64,000 nt of DNA, from the NCBI GenBank assembly GCA_903813345.2, contig CAIIXF020000012.1:10560432-10624431 (forward strand), read 5' to 3'. The notes beneath the pieces are model-generated. The model was not told the origin of the DNA. It was given only the letters and a program-made list of their open reading frames with translations, and made no database searches. The position numbers and the translations under genes are program-made. The DNA comes from Owenia fusiformis. Its lineage: Eukaryota > Annelida > Polychaeta > Sabellida > Oweniidae. Within the stretch, counting starts at the first letter, position 1. The number at the start of each line of letters is the position of its first letter. This document shows, in pieces, positions 23,701 to 38,700 of this stretch.

Positions 23701-26700
23701 CTAATAATCGTCAAAACCCGTAATTTTGAAGTCAAAAAAAGAAAAAAAGCTGATTCAGCATTATTTTTTAGTTTCTCCCGATCAGATCCTTATGGGCCAT
23801 CGTCCAATAAACATTTTACGTCACATATCTCTCATTCTGAGAGGTTTTGAGCCAAATAATAGCAGTTTTAGTAATTTCTTATGTTGCTAATAGGGACAAT
23901 TCCACAGATAAATGCTGTAATGTAATCCAATGTGAAAATATTGAAATCTTTTGATTGATTATGAAAAAACGAGGATTTTCGGTTCATAACCCCATATACC
24001 ACGGGATAGCTCCATATGTCCCCTTTCAAATCAAAACAAAAATTGCATAGAACACCCATTGAGAAAAAAAAGATATGACTGCTTTTTCTGCCATCTATCC
24101 GAATTTTAAACAATTTTCAATAGATTTCAAACTCAAGACCACCGTCACAAAAAGTCAAATATTTGAAGTGAACCGAATCATTTCGCCATACTTTTTGTAA
24201 AATTATATACACACGAGATAAACAAAATAAAATATAAAATCTGTACATTTTCACTGGTGATTGCACTGATAAATATTGATTTCAATCAACCATCATCCCG
24301 ATTTTAAATTTAGATTTTTTGTCTTCTACCTTTTCACTAGCGCCATCTGTGGAGTTATGCCTAATAGTGCCATGGTTCGATGATTTTTGGTGAAAAATGA
24401 TATTTTTATGAAAGAATGAAGAGTTTCAAGATTGTTTGTGCAGTTTAAGAATGATATATAGACAATTGGGCATTTTATGGGTACTTAACTAACCTTGGGG
24501 TGGTTCGAATTTAGGCCAAAAATTTTTCTTGAGAATTCAACATTTCTACATTTAAATGGTTACATTAACTCGGATCTATAAAATTGAGCTTCCAAAGAGT
24601 CGAGCAAACTTATTTATATTGATCAAAGTGTTTTATTGGCAAAAATCACTGGACCATGACACATTAATTTGGCCAATTTTTGGGCAAAATTAGCCAAAAG
24701 CTGACTAAATTAGTCAGTTTTCACTGGTTTTCTACTGTTTAACTTCTTCTTAAATCAAAATTATAGATTAATTTTGGCTAATTAGATACCATTCATGAAA
24801 TTATTCCCAATTGTAGCCTTAAAAGATCAAATTCAGCCATTTATTTTGTTCAAATATGTTGACATCCCTCGGAAAAATTAGGCTGAGAAATTCTGACATC
24901 TAAAAATGTTACAATACATCCTTTACCAAGCAAAATATGGCAAAAAATATTCAATACTTTATATGACAGTTCGCAGGCCTACAAACAATGACATTTCAGG
25001 CAACTTTCCGATGGTTAATGCCAAACAGTGCCTAATAATCGTCAAAACCCGTAATTTTGAAGTCAAAAAAAGAAAAAAAGCTGATTCAGCATTATTTTTT
25101 AGTTTCTCCCGATCAGATCCTTATGGGCCATCGTCCAATAAACATTTTACGTCACATATCTCTCATTCTGAGAGGTTTTGAGCCAAATAATAGCAGTTTT
25201 AGTAATTTCTTATGTTGCTAATAGTGCCATGGTTCGATGATTTTTGGTGAAAAATGATATTTTTATGAAAGAATGAAGAGTTTCAAGATTGTTTGTGCAG
25301 TTTAAGAATGATATATAGACAATTGGGCATTTTATGGGTACTTAACTAACCTTGGGGTGGTTCGAATTTAGGCCAAAATTTTTTCTTGAGAATTCAACAT
25401 TTCTACATTTAAATGGTTACATTAACTCGGATCTATAAAATTGAGCTTCCAAAGAGTCGAGCAAACTTATTTATATTGATCAAAGTGTTTTATTGGCAAA
25501 AATCACTGGACCATGACACATTAATTTGGCCAATTTTTGGGCAAAATTAGCCAAAAGCTGACTAAATTAGTCAGTTTTCACTGGTTTTCTACTGTTTAAC
25601 TTCTTCTTAAATCAAAATTATAGATTAATTTTGGCTAATTAGATACCATTCATGAAATTATTCCCAATTGTAGCCTTAAAAGATCAAATTCAGCCATTTA
25701 TTTTGTTCAAATATGTTGACATCCCTCGGAAAAATTAGGCTGAGAAATTCTGACATCTAAAAATGTTACAATACATCCTTTACCAAGCAAAATATGGCAA
25801 AAAATATTCAATACTTTATATGACAGTTCGCAGGCCTACAAACAATGACATTTCAGGCAACTTTCCGATGGTTAATGCCAAACAGTGCCTAATAATCGTC
25901 AAAACCCGTAATTTTGAAGTCAAAAAAAGAAAAAAAGCTGATTCAGCATTATTTTTTAGTTTCTCCCGATCAGATCCTTATGGGCCATCGTCCAATAAAC
26001 ATTTTACGTCACATATCTCTCATTCTGAGAGGTTTTGAGCCAAATAATAGCAGTTTTAGTAATTTCTTATGTTGCTAATAGGGACAATTCCACAGATAAA
26101 TGCTGTAATGTAATCCAATGTGAAAATATTGAAATCTTTTGATTGATTATGAAAAAACGAGGATTTTCGGTTCATAACCCCATATACCACGGGATAGCTC
26201 CATATGTCCCCTTTCAAATCAAAACAAAAATTGCATAGAACACCCATTGAGAAAAAAAGATATGACTGCTTTTTCTGCCATCTATCCGAATTTTAAACAA
26301 TTTTCAATAGATTTCAAACTCAAGACCACCGTCACAAAAAGTCAAATATTTGAAGTGAACCGAATCATTTCGCCATACTTTTTGTAAAATTATATACACA
26401 CGAGATAAACAAAATAAAATATAAAATCTGTACATTTTCACTGGTGATTGCACTGATAAATATTGATTTCAATCAACCATCATCCCGATTTTAAATTTAG
26501 ATTTTTTGTCTTCTACCTTTTCACTAGCGCCATCTGTGGAGTTATGCCTAATAGTGCCATGGTTCGATGATTTTTGGTGAAAAATGATATTTTTATGAAA
26601 GAATGAAGAGTTTCAAGATTGTTTGTGCAGTTTAAGAATGATATATAGACAATTGGGCATTTTATGGGTACTTAACTAACCTTGGGGTGGTTCGAATTTA

Positions 26701-29700
26701 GGCCAAAAATTTTTCTTGAGAATTCAACATTTCTACATTTAAATGGTTACATTAACTCGGATCTATAAAATTGAGCTTCCAAAGAGTCGAGCAAACTTAT
26801 TTATATTGATCAAAGTGTTTTATTGGCAAAAATCACTGGACCATGACACATTAATTTGGCCAATTTTTGGGCAAAATTAGCCAAAAGCTGACTAAATTAG
26901 TCAGTTTTCACTGGTTTTCTACTGTTTAACTTCTTCTTAAATCAAAATTATAGATTAATTTTGGCTAATTAGATACCATTCATGAAATTATTCCCAATTG
27001 TAGCCTTAAAAGATCAAATTCAGCCATTTATTTTGTTCAAATATGTTGACATCCCTCGGAAAAATTAGGCTGAGAAATTCTGACATCTAAAAATGTTACA
27101 ATACATCCTTTACCAAGCAAAATATGGCAAAAAATATTCAATACTTTATATGACAGTTCGCAGGCCTACAAACAATGACATTTCAGGCAACTTTCCGATG
27201 GTTAATGCCAAACAGTGCCTAATAATCGTCAAAACCCGTAATTTTGAAGTCAAAAAAAGAAAAAAAGCTGATTCAGCATTATTTTTTAGTTTCTCCCGAT
27301 CAGATCCTTATGGGCCATCGTCCAATAAACATTTTACGTCACATATCTCTCATTCTGAGAGGTTTTGAGCCAAATAATAGCAGTTTTAGTAATTTCTTAT
27401 GTTGCTAATAGGGACAATTCCACAGATAAATGCTGTAATGTAATCCAATGTGAAAATATTGAAATCTTTTGATTGATTATGAAAAAACGAGGATTTTCGG
27501 TTCATAACCCCATATACCACGGGATAGCTCCATATGTCCCCTTTCAAATCAAAACAAAAATTGCATAGAACACCCATTGAGAAAAAAAAGATATGACTGC
27601 TTTTTCTGCCATCTATCCGAATTTTAAACAATTTTCAATAGATTTCAAACTCAAGACCACCGTCACAAAAAGTCAAATATTTGAAGTGAACCGAATCATT
27701 TCGCCATACTTTTTGTAAAATTATATACACACGAGATAAACAAAATAAAATATAAAATCTGTACATTTTCACTGGTGATTGCACTGATAAATATTGATTT
27801 CAATCAACCATCATCCCGATTTTAAATTTAGATTTTTTGTCTTCTACCTTTTCACTAGCGCCATCTGTGGAGTTATGCCTAATAGTGCCATGGTTCGATG
27901 ATTTTTGGTGAAAAATGATATTTTTATGAAAGAATGAAGAGTTTCAAGATTGTTTGTGCAGTTTAAGAATGATATATAGACAATTGGGCATTTTATGGGT
28001 ACTTAACTAACCTTGGGGTGGTTCGAATTTAGGCCAAAATTTTTTCTTGAGAATTCAACATTTCTACATTTAAATGGTTACATTAACTCGGATCTATAAA
28101 ATTGAGCTTCCAAAGAGTCGAGCAAACTTATTTATATTGATCAAAGTGTTTTATTGGCAAAAATCACTGGACCATGACACATTAATTTGGCCAATTTTTG
28201 GGCAAAATTAGCCAAAAGCTGACTAAATTAGTCAGTTTTCACTGGTTTTCTACTGTTTAACTTCTTCTTAAATCAAAATTATAGATTAATTTTGGCTAAT
28301 TAGATACCATTCATGAAATTATTCCCAATTGTAGCCTTAAAAGATCAAATTCAGCCATTTATTTTGTTCAAATATGTTGACATCCCTCGGAAAAATTAGG
28401 CTGAGAAATTCTGACATCTAAAAATGTTACAATACATCCTTTACCAAGCAAAATATGGCAAAAAATATTCAATACTTTATATGACAGTTCGCAGGCCTAC
28501 AAACAATGACATTTCAGGCAACTTTCCGATGGTTAATGCCAAACAGTGCCTAATAATCGTCAAAACCCGTAATTTTGAAGTCAAAAAAAGAAAAAAAGCT
28601 GATTCAGCATTATTTTTTAGTTTCTCCCGATCAGATCCTTATGGGCCATCGTCCAATAAACATTTTACGTCACATATCTCTCATTCTGAGAGGTTTTGAG
28701 CCAAATAATAGCAGTTTTAGTAATTTCTTATGTTGCTAATAGGGACAATTCCACAGATAAATGCTGTAATGTAATCCAATGTGAAAATATTGAAATCTTT
28801 TGATTGATTATGAAAAAACGAGGATTTTCGGTTCATAACCCCATATACCACGGGATAGCTCCATATGTCCCCTTTCAAATCAAAACAAAAATTGCATAGA
28901 ACACCCATTGAGAAAAAAAAGATATGACTGCTTTTTCTGCCATCTATCCGAATTTTAAACAATTTTCAATAGATTTCAAACTCAAGACCACCGTCACAAA
29001 AAGTCAAATATTTGAAGTGAACCGAATCATTTCGCCATACTTTTTGTAAAATTATATACACACGAGATAAACAAAATAAAATATAAAATCTGTACATTTT
29101 CACTGGTGATTGCACTGATAAATATTGATTTCAATCAACCATCATCCCGATTTTAAATTTAGATTTTTTGTCTTCTACCTTTTCACTAGCGCCATCTGTG
29201 GAGTTATGCCTAATAGTGCCATGGTTCGATGATTTTTGGTGAAAAATGATATTTTTATGAAAGAATGAAGAGTTTCAAGATTGTTTGTGCAGTTTAAGAA
29301 TGATATATAGACAATTGGGCATTTTATGGGTACTTAACTAACCTTGGGGTGGTTCGAATTTAGGCCAAAAATTTTTCTTGAGAATTCAACATTTCTACAT
29401 TTAAATGGTTACATTAACTCGGATCTATAAAATTGAGCTTCCAAAGAGTCGAGCAAACTTATTTATATTGATCAAAGTGTTTTATTGGCAAAAATCACTG
29501 GACCATGACACATTAATTTGGCCAATTTTTGGGCAAAATTAGCCAAAAGCTGACTAAATTAGTCAGTTTTCACTGGTTTTCTACTGTTTAACTTCTTCTT
29601 AAATCAAAATTATAGATTAATTTTGGCTAATTAGATACCATTCATGAAATTATTCCCAATTGTAGCCTTAAAAGATCAAATTCAGCCATTTATTTTGTTC

Positions 29701-32700
29701 AAATATGTTGACATCCCTCGGAAAAATTAGGCTGAGAAATTCTGACATCTAAAAATGTTACAATACATCCTTTACCAAGCAAAATATGGCAAAAAATATT
29801 CAATACTTTATATGACAGTTCGCAGGCCTACAAACAATGACATTTCAGGCAACTTTCCGATGGTTAATGCCAAACAGTGCCTAATAATCGTCAAAACCCG
29901 TAATTTTGAAGTCAAAAAAAGAAAAAAAGCTGATTCAGCATTATTTTTTAGTTTCTCCCGATCAGATCCTTATGGGCCATCGTCCAATAAACATTTTACG
30001 TCACATATCTCTCATTCTGAGAGGTTTTGAGCCAAATAATAGCAGTTTTAGTAATTTCTTATGTTGCTAATAGGGACAATTCCACAGATAAATGCTGTAA
30101 TGTAATCCAATGTGAAAATATTGAAATCTTTTGATTGATTATGAAAAAACGAGGATTTTCGGTTCATAACCCCATATACCACGGGATAGCTCCATATGTC
30201 CCCTTTCAAATCAAAACAAAAATTGCATAGAACACCCATTGAGAAAAAAAAGATATGACTGCTTTTTCTGCCATCTATCCGAATTTTAAACAATTTTCAA
30301 TAGATTTCAAACTCAAGACCACCGTCACAAAAAGTCAAATATTTGAAGTGAACCGAATCATTTCGCCATACTTTTTGTAAAATTATATACACACGAGATA
30401 AACAAAATAAAATATAAAATCTGTACATTTTCACTGGTGATTGCACTGATAAATATTGATTTCAATCAACCATCATCCCGATTTTAAATTTAGATTTTTT
30501 GTCTTCTACCTTTTCACTAGCGCCATCTGTGGAGTTATGCCTAATAGTGCCATGGTTCGATGATTTTTGGTGAAAAATGATATTTTTATGAAAGAATGAA
30601 GAGTTTCAAGATTGTTTGTGCAGTTTAAGAATGATATATAGACAATTGGGCATTTTATGGGTACTTAACTAACCTTGGGGTGGTTCGAATTTAGGCCAAA
30701 AATTTTTCTTGAGAATTCAACATTTCTACATTTAAATGGTTACATTAACTCGGATCTATAAAATTGAGCTTCCAAAGAGTCGAGCAAACTTATTTATATT
30801 GATCAAAGTGTTTTATTGGCAAAAATCACTGGACCATGACACATTAATTTGGCCAATTTTTGGGCAAAATTAGCCAAAAGCTGACTAAATTAGTCAGTTT
30901 TCACTGGTTTTCTACTGTTTAACTTCTTCTTAAATCAAAATTATAGATTAATTTTGGCTAATTAGATACCATTCATGAAATTATTCCCAATTGTAGCCTT
31001 AAAAGATCAAATTCAGCCATTTATTTTGTTCAAATATGTTGACATCCCTCGGAAAAATTAGGCTGAGAAATTCTGACATCTAAAAATGTTACAATACATC
31101 CTTTACCAAGCAAAATATGGCAAAAAATATTCAATACTTTATATGACAGTTCGCAGGCCTACAAACAATGACATTTCAGGCAACTTTCCGATGGTTAATG
31201 CCAAACAGTGCCTAATAATCGTCAAAACCCGTAATTTTGAAGTCAAAAAAAGAAAAAAAGCTGATTCAGCATTATTTTTTAGTTTCTCCCGATCAGATCC
31301 TTATGGGCCATCGTCCAATAAACATTTTACGTCACATATCTCTCATTCTGAGAGGTTTTGAGCCAAATAATAGCAGTTTTAGTAATTTCTTATGTTGCTA
31401 ATAGGGACAATTCCACAGATAAATGCTGTAATGTAATCCAATGTGAAAATATTGAAATCTTTTGATTGATTATGAAAAAACGAGGATTTTCGGTTCATAA
31501 CCCCATATACCACGGGATAGCTCCATATGTCCCCTTTCAAATCAAAACAAAAATTGCATAGAACACCCATTGAGAAAAAAAAGATATGACTGCTTTTTCT
31601 GCCATCTATCCGAATTTTAAACAATTTTCAATAGATTTCAAACTCAAGACCACCGTCACAAAAAGTCAAATATTTGAAGTGAACCGAATCATTTCGCCAT
31701 ACTTTTTGTAAAATTATATACACACGAGATAAACAAAATAAAATATAAAATCTGTACATTTTCACTGGTGATTGCACTGATAAATATTGATTTCAATCAA
31801 CCATCATCCCGATTTTAAATTTAGATTTTTTGTCTTCTACCTTTTCACTAGCGCCATCTGTGGAGTTATGCCTAATAGTGCCATGGTTCGATGATTTTTG
31901 GTGAAAAATGATATTTTTATGAAAGAATGAAGAGTTTCAAGATTGTTTGTGCAGTTTAAGAATGATATATAGACAATTGGGCATTTTATGGGTACTTAAC
32001 TAACCTTGGGGTGGTTCGAATTTAGGCCAAAAATTTTTCTTGAGAATTCAACATTTCTACATTTAAATGGTTACATTAACTCGGATCTATAAAATTGAGC
32101 TTCCAAAGAGTCGAGCAAACTTATTTATATTGATCAAAGTGTTTTATTGGCAAAAATCACTGGACCATGACACATTAATTTGGCCAATTTTTGGGCAAAA
32201 TTAGCCAAAAGCTGACTAAATTAGTCAGTTTTCACTGGTTTTCTACTGTTTAACTTCTTCTTAAATCAAAATTATAGATTAATTTTGGCTAATTAGATAC
32301 CATTCATGAAATTATTCCCAATTGTAGCCTTAAAAGATCAAATTCAGCCATTTATTTTGTTCAAATATGTTGACATCCCTCGGAAAAATTAGGCTGAGAA
32401 ATTCTGACATCTAAAAATGTTACAATACATCCTTTACCAAGCAAAATATGGCAAAAAATATTCAATACTTTATATGACAGTTCGCAGGCCTACAAACAAT
32501 GACATTTCAGGCAACTTTCCGATGGTTAATGCCAAACAGTGCCTAATAATCGTCAAAACCCGTAATTTTGAAGTCAAAAAAAGAAAAAAAGCTGATTCAG
32601 CATTATTTTTTAGTTTCTCCCGATCAGATCCTTATGGGCCATCGTCCAATAAACATTTTACGTCACATATCTCTCATTCTGAGAGGTTTTGAGCCAAATA

Positions 32701-35700
32701 ATAGCAGTTTTAGTAATTTCTTATGTTGCTAATAGGGACAATTCCACAGATAAATGCTGTAATGTAATCCAATGTGAAAATATTGAAATCTTTTGATTGA
32801 TTATGAAAAAACGAGGATTTTCGGTTCATAACCCCATATACCACGGGATAGCTCCATATGTCCCCTTTCAAATCAAAACAAAAATTGCATAGAACACCCA
32901 TTGAGAAAAAAAAGATATGACTGCTTTTTCTGCCATCTATCCGAATTTTAAACAATTTTCAATAGATTTCAAACTCAAGACCACCGTCACAAAAAGTCAA
33001 ATATTTGAAGTGAACCGAATCATTTCGCCATACTTTTTGTAAAATTATATACACACGAGATAAACAAAATAAAATATAAAATCTGTACATTTTCACTGGT
33101 GATTGCACTGATAAATATTGATTTCAATCAACCATCATCCCGATTTTAAATTTAGATTTTTTGTCTTCTACCTTTTCACTAGCGCCATCTGTGGAGTTAT
33201 GCCTAATAGTGCCATGGTTCGATGATTTTTGGTGAAAAATGATATTTTTATGAAAGAATGAAGAGTTTCAAGATTGTTTGTGCAGTTTAAGAATGATATA
33301 TAGACAATTGGGCATTTTATGGGTACTTAACTAACCTTGGGGTGGTTCGAATTTAGGCCAAAAATTTTTCTTGAGAATTCAACATTTCTACATTTAAATG
33401 GTTACATTAACTCGGATCTATAAAATTGAGCTTCCAAAGAGTCGAGCAAACTTATTTATATTGATCAAAGTGTTTTATTGGCAAAAATCACTGGACCATG
33501 ACACATTAATTTGGCCAATTTTTGGGCAAAATTAGCCAAAAGCTGACTAAATTAGTCAGTTTTCACTGGTTTTCTACTGTTTAACTTCTTCTTAAATCAA
33601 AATTATAGATTAATTTTGGCTAATTAGATACCATTCATGAAATTATTCCCAATTGTAGCCTTAAAAGATCAAATTCAGCCATTTATTTTGTTCAAATATG
33701 TTGACATCCCTCGGAAAAATTAGGCTGAGAAATTCTGACATCTAAAAATGTTACAATACATCCTTTACCAAGCAAAATATGGCAAAAAATATTCAATACT
33801 TTATATGACAGTTCGCAGGCCTACAAACAATGACATTTCAGGCAACTTTCCGATGGTTAATGCCAAACAGTGCCTAATAATCGTCAAAACCCGTAATTTT
33901 GAAGTCAAAAAAAGAAAAAAAGCTGATTCAGCATTATTTTTTAGTTTCTCCCGATCAGATCCTTATGGGCCATCGTCCAATAAACATTTTACGTCACATA
34001 TCTCTCATTCTGAGAGGTTTTGAGCCAAATAATAGCAGTTTTAGTAATTTCTTATGTTGCTAATAGGGACAATTCCACAGATAAATGCTGTAATGTAATC
34101 CAATGTGAAAATATTGAAATCTTTTGATTGATTATGAAAAAACGAGGATTTTCGGTTCATAACCCCATATACCACGGGATAGCTCCATATGTCCCCTTTC
34201 AAATCAAAACAAAAATTGCATAGAACACCCATTGAGAAAAAAAAGATATGACTGCTTTTTCTGCCATCTATCCGAATTTTAAACAATTTTCAATAGATTT
34301 CAAACTCAAGACCACCGTCACAAAAAGTCAAATATTTGAAGTGAACCGAATCATTTCGCCATACTTTTTGTAAAATTATATACACACGAGATAAACAAAA
34401 TAAAATATAAAATCTGTACATTTTCACTGGTGATTGCACTGATAAATATTGATTTCAATCAACCATCATCCCGATTTTAAATTTAGATTTTTTGTCTTCT
34501 ACCTTTTCACTAGCGCCATCTGTGGAGTTATGCCTAATAGTGCCATGGTTCGATGATTTTTGGTGAAAAGTGATATTTTTATGAAAGAATGAAGAGTTTC
34601 AAGATTGTTTGTGCAGTTTAAGAATGATATATAGACAATTGGGCATTTTATGGGTACTTAACTAACCTTGGGGTGGTTCGAATTTAGGCCAAAAATTTTT
34701 CTTGAGAATTCAACATTTCTACATTTAAATGGTTACATTAACTCGGATCTATAAAATTGAGCTTCCAAAGAGTCGAGCAAACTTATTTATATTGATCAAA
34801 GTGTTTTATTGGCAAAAATCACTGGACCATGACACATTAATTTGGCCAATTTTTGGGCAAAATTAGCCAAAAGCTGACTAAATTAGTCAGTTTTCACTGG
34901 TTTTCTACTGTTTAACTTCTTCTTAAATCAAAATTATAGATTAATTTTGGCTAATTAGATACCATTCATGAAATTATTCCCAATTGTAGCCTTAAAAGAT
35001 CAAATTCAGCCATTTATTTTGTTCAAATATGTTGACATCCCTCGGAAAAATTAGGCTGAGAAATTCTGACATCTAAAAATGTTACAATACATCCTTTACC
35101 AAGCAAAATATGGCAAAAAATATTCAATACTTTATATGACAGTTCGCAGGCCTACAAACAATGACATTTCAGGCAACTTTCCGATGGTTAATGCCAAACA
35201 GTGCCTAATAATCGTCAAAACCCGTAATTTTGAAGTCAAAAAAAGAAAAAAAGCTGATTCAGCATTATTTTTTAGTTTCTCCCGATCAGATCCTTATGGG
35301 CCATCGTCCAATAAACATTTTACGTCACATATCTCTCATTCTGAGAGGTTTTGAGCCAAATAATAGCAGTTTTAGTAATTTCTTATGTTGCTAATAGTGC
35401 CATGGTTCGATGATTTTTGGTGAAAAATGATATTTTTATGAAAGAATGAAGAGTTTCAAGATTGTTTGTGCAGTTTAAGAATGATATATAGACAATTGGG
35501 CATTTTATGGGTACTTAACTAACCTTGGGGTGGTTCGAATTTAGGCCAAAAATTTTTCTTGAGAATTCAACATTTCTACATTTAAATGGTTACATTAACT
35601 CGGATCTATAAAATTGAGCTTCCAAAGAGTCGAGCAAACTTATTTATATTGATCAAAGTGTTTTATTGGCAAAAATCACTGGACCATGACACATTAATTT

Positions 35701-38700
35701 GGCCAATTTTTGGGCAAAATTAGCCAAAAGCTGACTAAATTAGTCAGTTTTCACTGGTTTTCTACTGTTTAACTTCTTCTTAAATCAAAATTATAGATTA
35801 ATTTTGGCTAATTAGATACCATTCATGAAATTATTCCCAATTGTAGCCTTAAAAGATCAAATTCAGCCATTTATTTTGTTCAAATATGTTGACATCCCTC
35901 GGAAAAATTAGGCTGAGAAATTCTGACATCTAAAAATGTTACAATACATCCTTTACCAAGCAAAATATGGCAAAAAATATTCAATACTTTATATGACAGT
36001 TCGCAGGCCTACAAACAATGACATTTCAGGCAACTTTCCGATGGTTAATGCCAAACAGTGCCTAATAATCGTCAAAACCCGTAATTTTGAAGTCAAAAAA
36101 AGAAAAAAAGCTGATTCAGCATTATTTTTTAGTTTCTCCCGATCAGATCCTTATGGGCCATCGTCCAATAAACATTTTACGTCACATATCTCTCATTCTG
36201 AGAGGTTTTGAGCCAAATAATAGCAGTTTTAGTAATTTCTTATGTTGCTAATAGGGACAATTCCACAGATAAATGCTGTAATGTAATCCAATGTGAAAAT
36301 ATTGAAATCTTTTGATTGATTATGAAAAAACGAGGATTTTCGGTTCATAACCCCATATACCACGGGATAGCTCCATATGTCCCCTTTCAAATCAAAACAA
36401 AAATTGCATAGAACACCCATTGAGAAAAAAAAGATATGACTGCTTTTTCTGCCATCTATCCGAATTTTAAACAATTTTCAATAGATTTCAAACTCAAGAC
36501 CACCGTCACAAAAAGTCAAATATTTGAAGTGAACCGAATCATTTCGCCATACTTTTTGTAAAATTATATACACACGAGATAAACAAAATAAAATATAAAA
36601 TCTGTACATTTTCACTGGTGATTGCACTGATAAATATTGATTTCAATCAACCATCATCCCGATTTTAAATTTAGATTTTTTGTCTTCTACCTTTTCACTA
36701 GCGCCATCTGTGGAGTTATGCCTAATAGTGCCATGGTTCGATGATTTTTGGTGAAAAATGATATTTTTATGAAAGAATGAAGAGTTTCAAGATTGTTTGT
36801 GCAGTTTAAGAATGATATATAGACAATTGGGCATTTTATGGGTACTTAACTAACCTTGGGGTGGTTCGAATTTAGGCCAAAAATTTTTCTTGAGAATTCA
36901 ACATTTCTACATTTAAATGGTTACATTAACTCGGATCTATAAAATTGAGCTTCCAAAGAGTCGAGCAAACTTATTTATATTGATCAAAGTGTTTTATTGG
37001 CAAAAATCACTGGACCATGACACATTAATTTGGCCAATTTTTGGGCAAAATTAGCCAAAAGCTGACTAAATTAGTCAGTTTTCACTGGTTTTCTACTGTT
37101 TAACTTCTTCTTAAATCAAAATTATAGATTAATTTTGGCTAATTAGATACCATTCATGAAATTATTCCCAATTGTAGCCTTAAAAGATCAAATTCAGCCA
37201 TTTATTTTGTTCAAATATGTTGACATCCCTCGGAAAAATTAGGCTGAGAAATTCTGACATCTAAAAATGTTACAATACATCCTTTACCAAGCAAAATATG
37301 GCAAAAAATATTCAATACTTTATATGACAGTTCGCAGGCCTACAAACAATGACATTTCAGGCAACTTTCCGATGGTTAATGCCAAACAGTGCCTAATAAT
37401 CGTCAAAACCCGTAATTTTGAAGTCAAAAAAAGAAAAAAAGCTGATTCAGCATTATTTTTTAGTTTCTCCCGATCAGATCCTTATGGGCCATCGTCCAAT
37501 AAACATTTTACGTCACATATCTCTCATTCTGAGAGGTTTTGAGCCAAATAATAGCAGTTTTAGTAATTTCTTATGTTGCTAATAGGGACAATTCCACAGA
37601 TAAATGCTGTAATGTAATCCAATGTGAAAATATTGAAATCTTTTGATTGATTATGAAAAAACGAGGATTTTCGGTTCATAACCCCATATACCACGGGATA
37701 GCTCCATATGTCCCCTTTCAAATCAAAACAAAAATTGCATAGAACACCCATTGAGAAAAAAAAGATATGACTGCTTTTTCTGCCATCTATCCGAATTTTA
37801 AACAATTTTCAATAGATTTCAAACTCAAGACCACCGTCACAAAAAGTCAAATATTTGAAGTGAACCGAATCATTTCGCCATACTTTTTGTAAAATTATAT
37901 ACACACGAGATAAACAAAATAAAATATAAAATCTGTACATTTTCACTGGTGATTGCACTGATAAATATTGATTTCAATCAACCATCATCCCGATTTTAAA
38001 TTTAGATTTTTTGTCTTCTACCTTTTCACTAGCGCCATCTGTGGAGTTATGCCTAATAGTGCCATGGTTCGATGATTTTTGGTGAAAAATGATATTTTTA
38101 TGAAAGAATGAAGAGTTTCAAGATTGTTTGTGCAGTTTAAGAATGATATATAGACAATTGGGCATTTTATGGGTACTTAACTAACCTTGGGGTGGTTCGA
38201 ATTTAGGCCAAAAATTTTTCTTGAGAATTCAACATTTCTACATTTAAATGGTTACATTAACTCGGATCTATAAAATTGAGCTTCCAAAGAGTCGAGCAAA
38301 CTTATTTATATTGATCAAAGTGTTTTATTGGCAAAAATCACTGGACCATGACACATTAATTTGGCCAATTTTTGGGCAAAATTAGCCAAAAGCTGACTAA
38401 ATTAGTCAGTTTTCACTGGTTTTCTACTGTTTAACTTCTTCTTAAATCAAAATTATAGATTAATTTTGGCTAATTAGATACCATTCATGAAATTATTCCC
38501 AATTGTAGCCTTAAAAGATCAAATTCAGCCATTTATTTTGTTCAAATATGTTGACATCCCTCGGAAAAATTAGGCTGAGAAATTCTGACATCTAAAAATG
38601 TTACAATACATCCTTTACCAAGCAAAATATGGCAAAAAATATTCAATACTTTATATGACAGTTCGCAGGCCTACAAACAATGACATTTCAGGCAACTTTC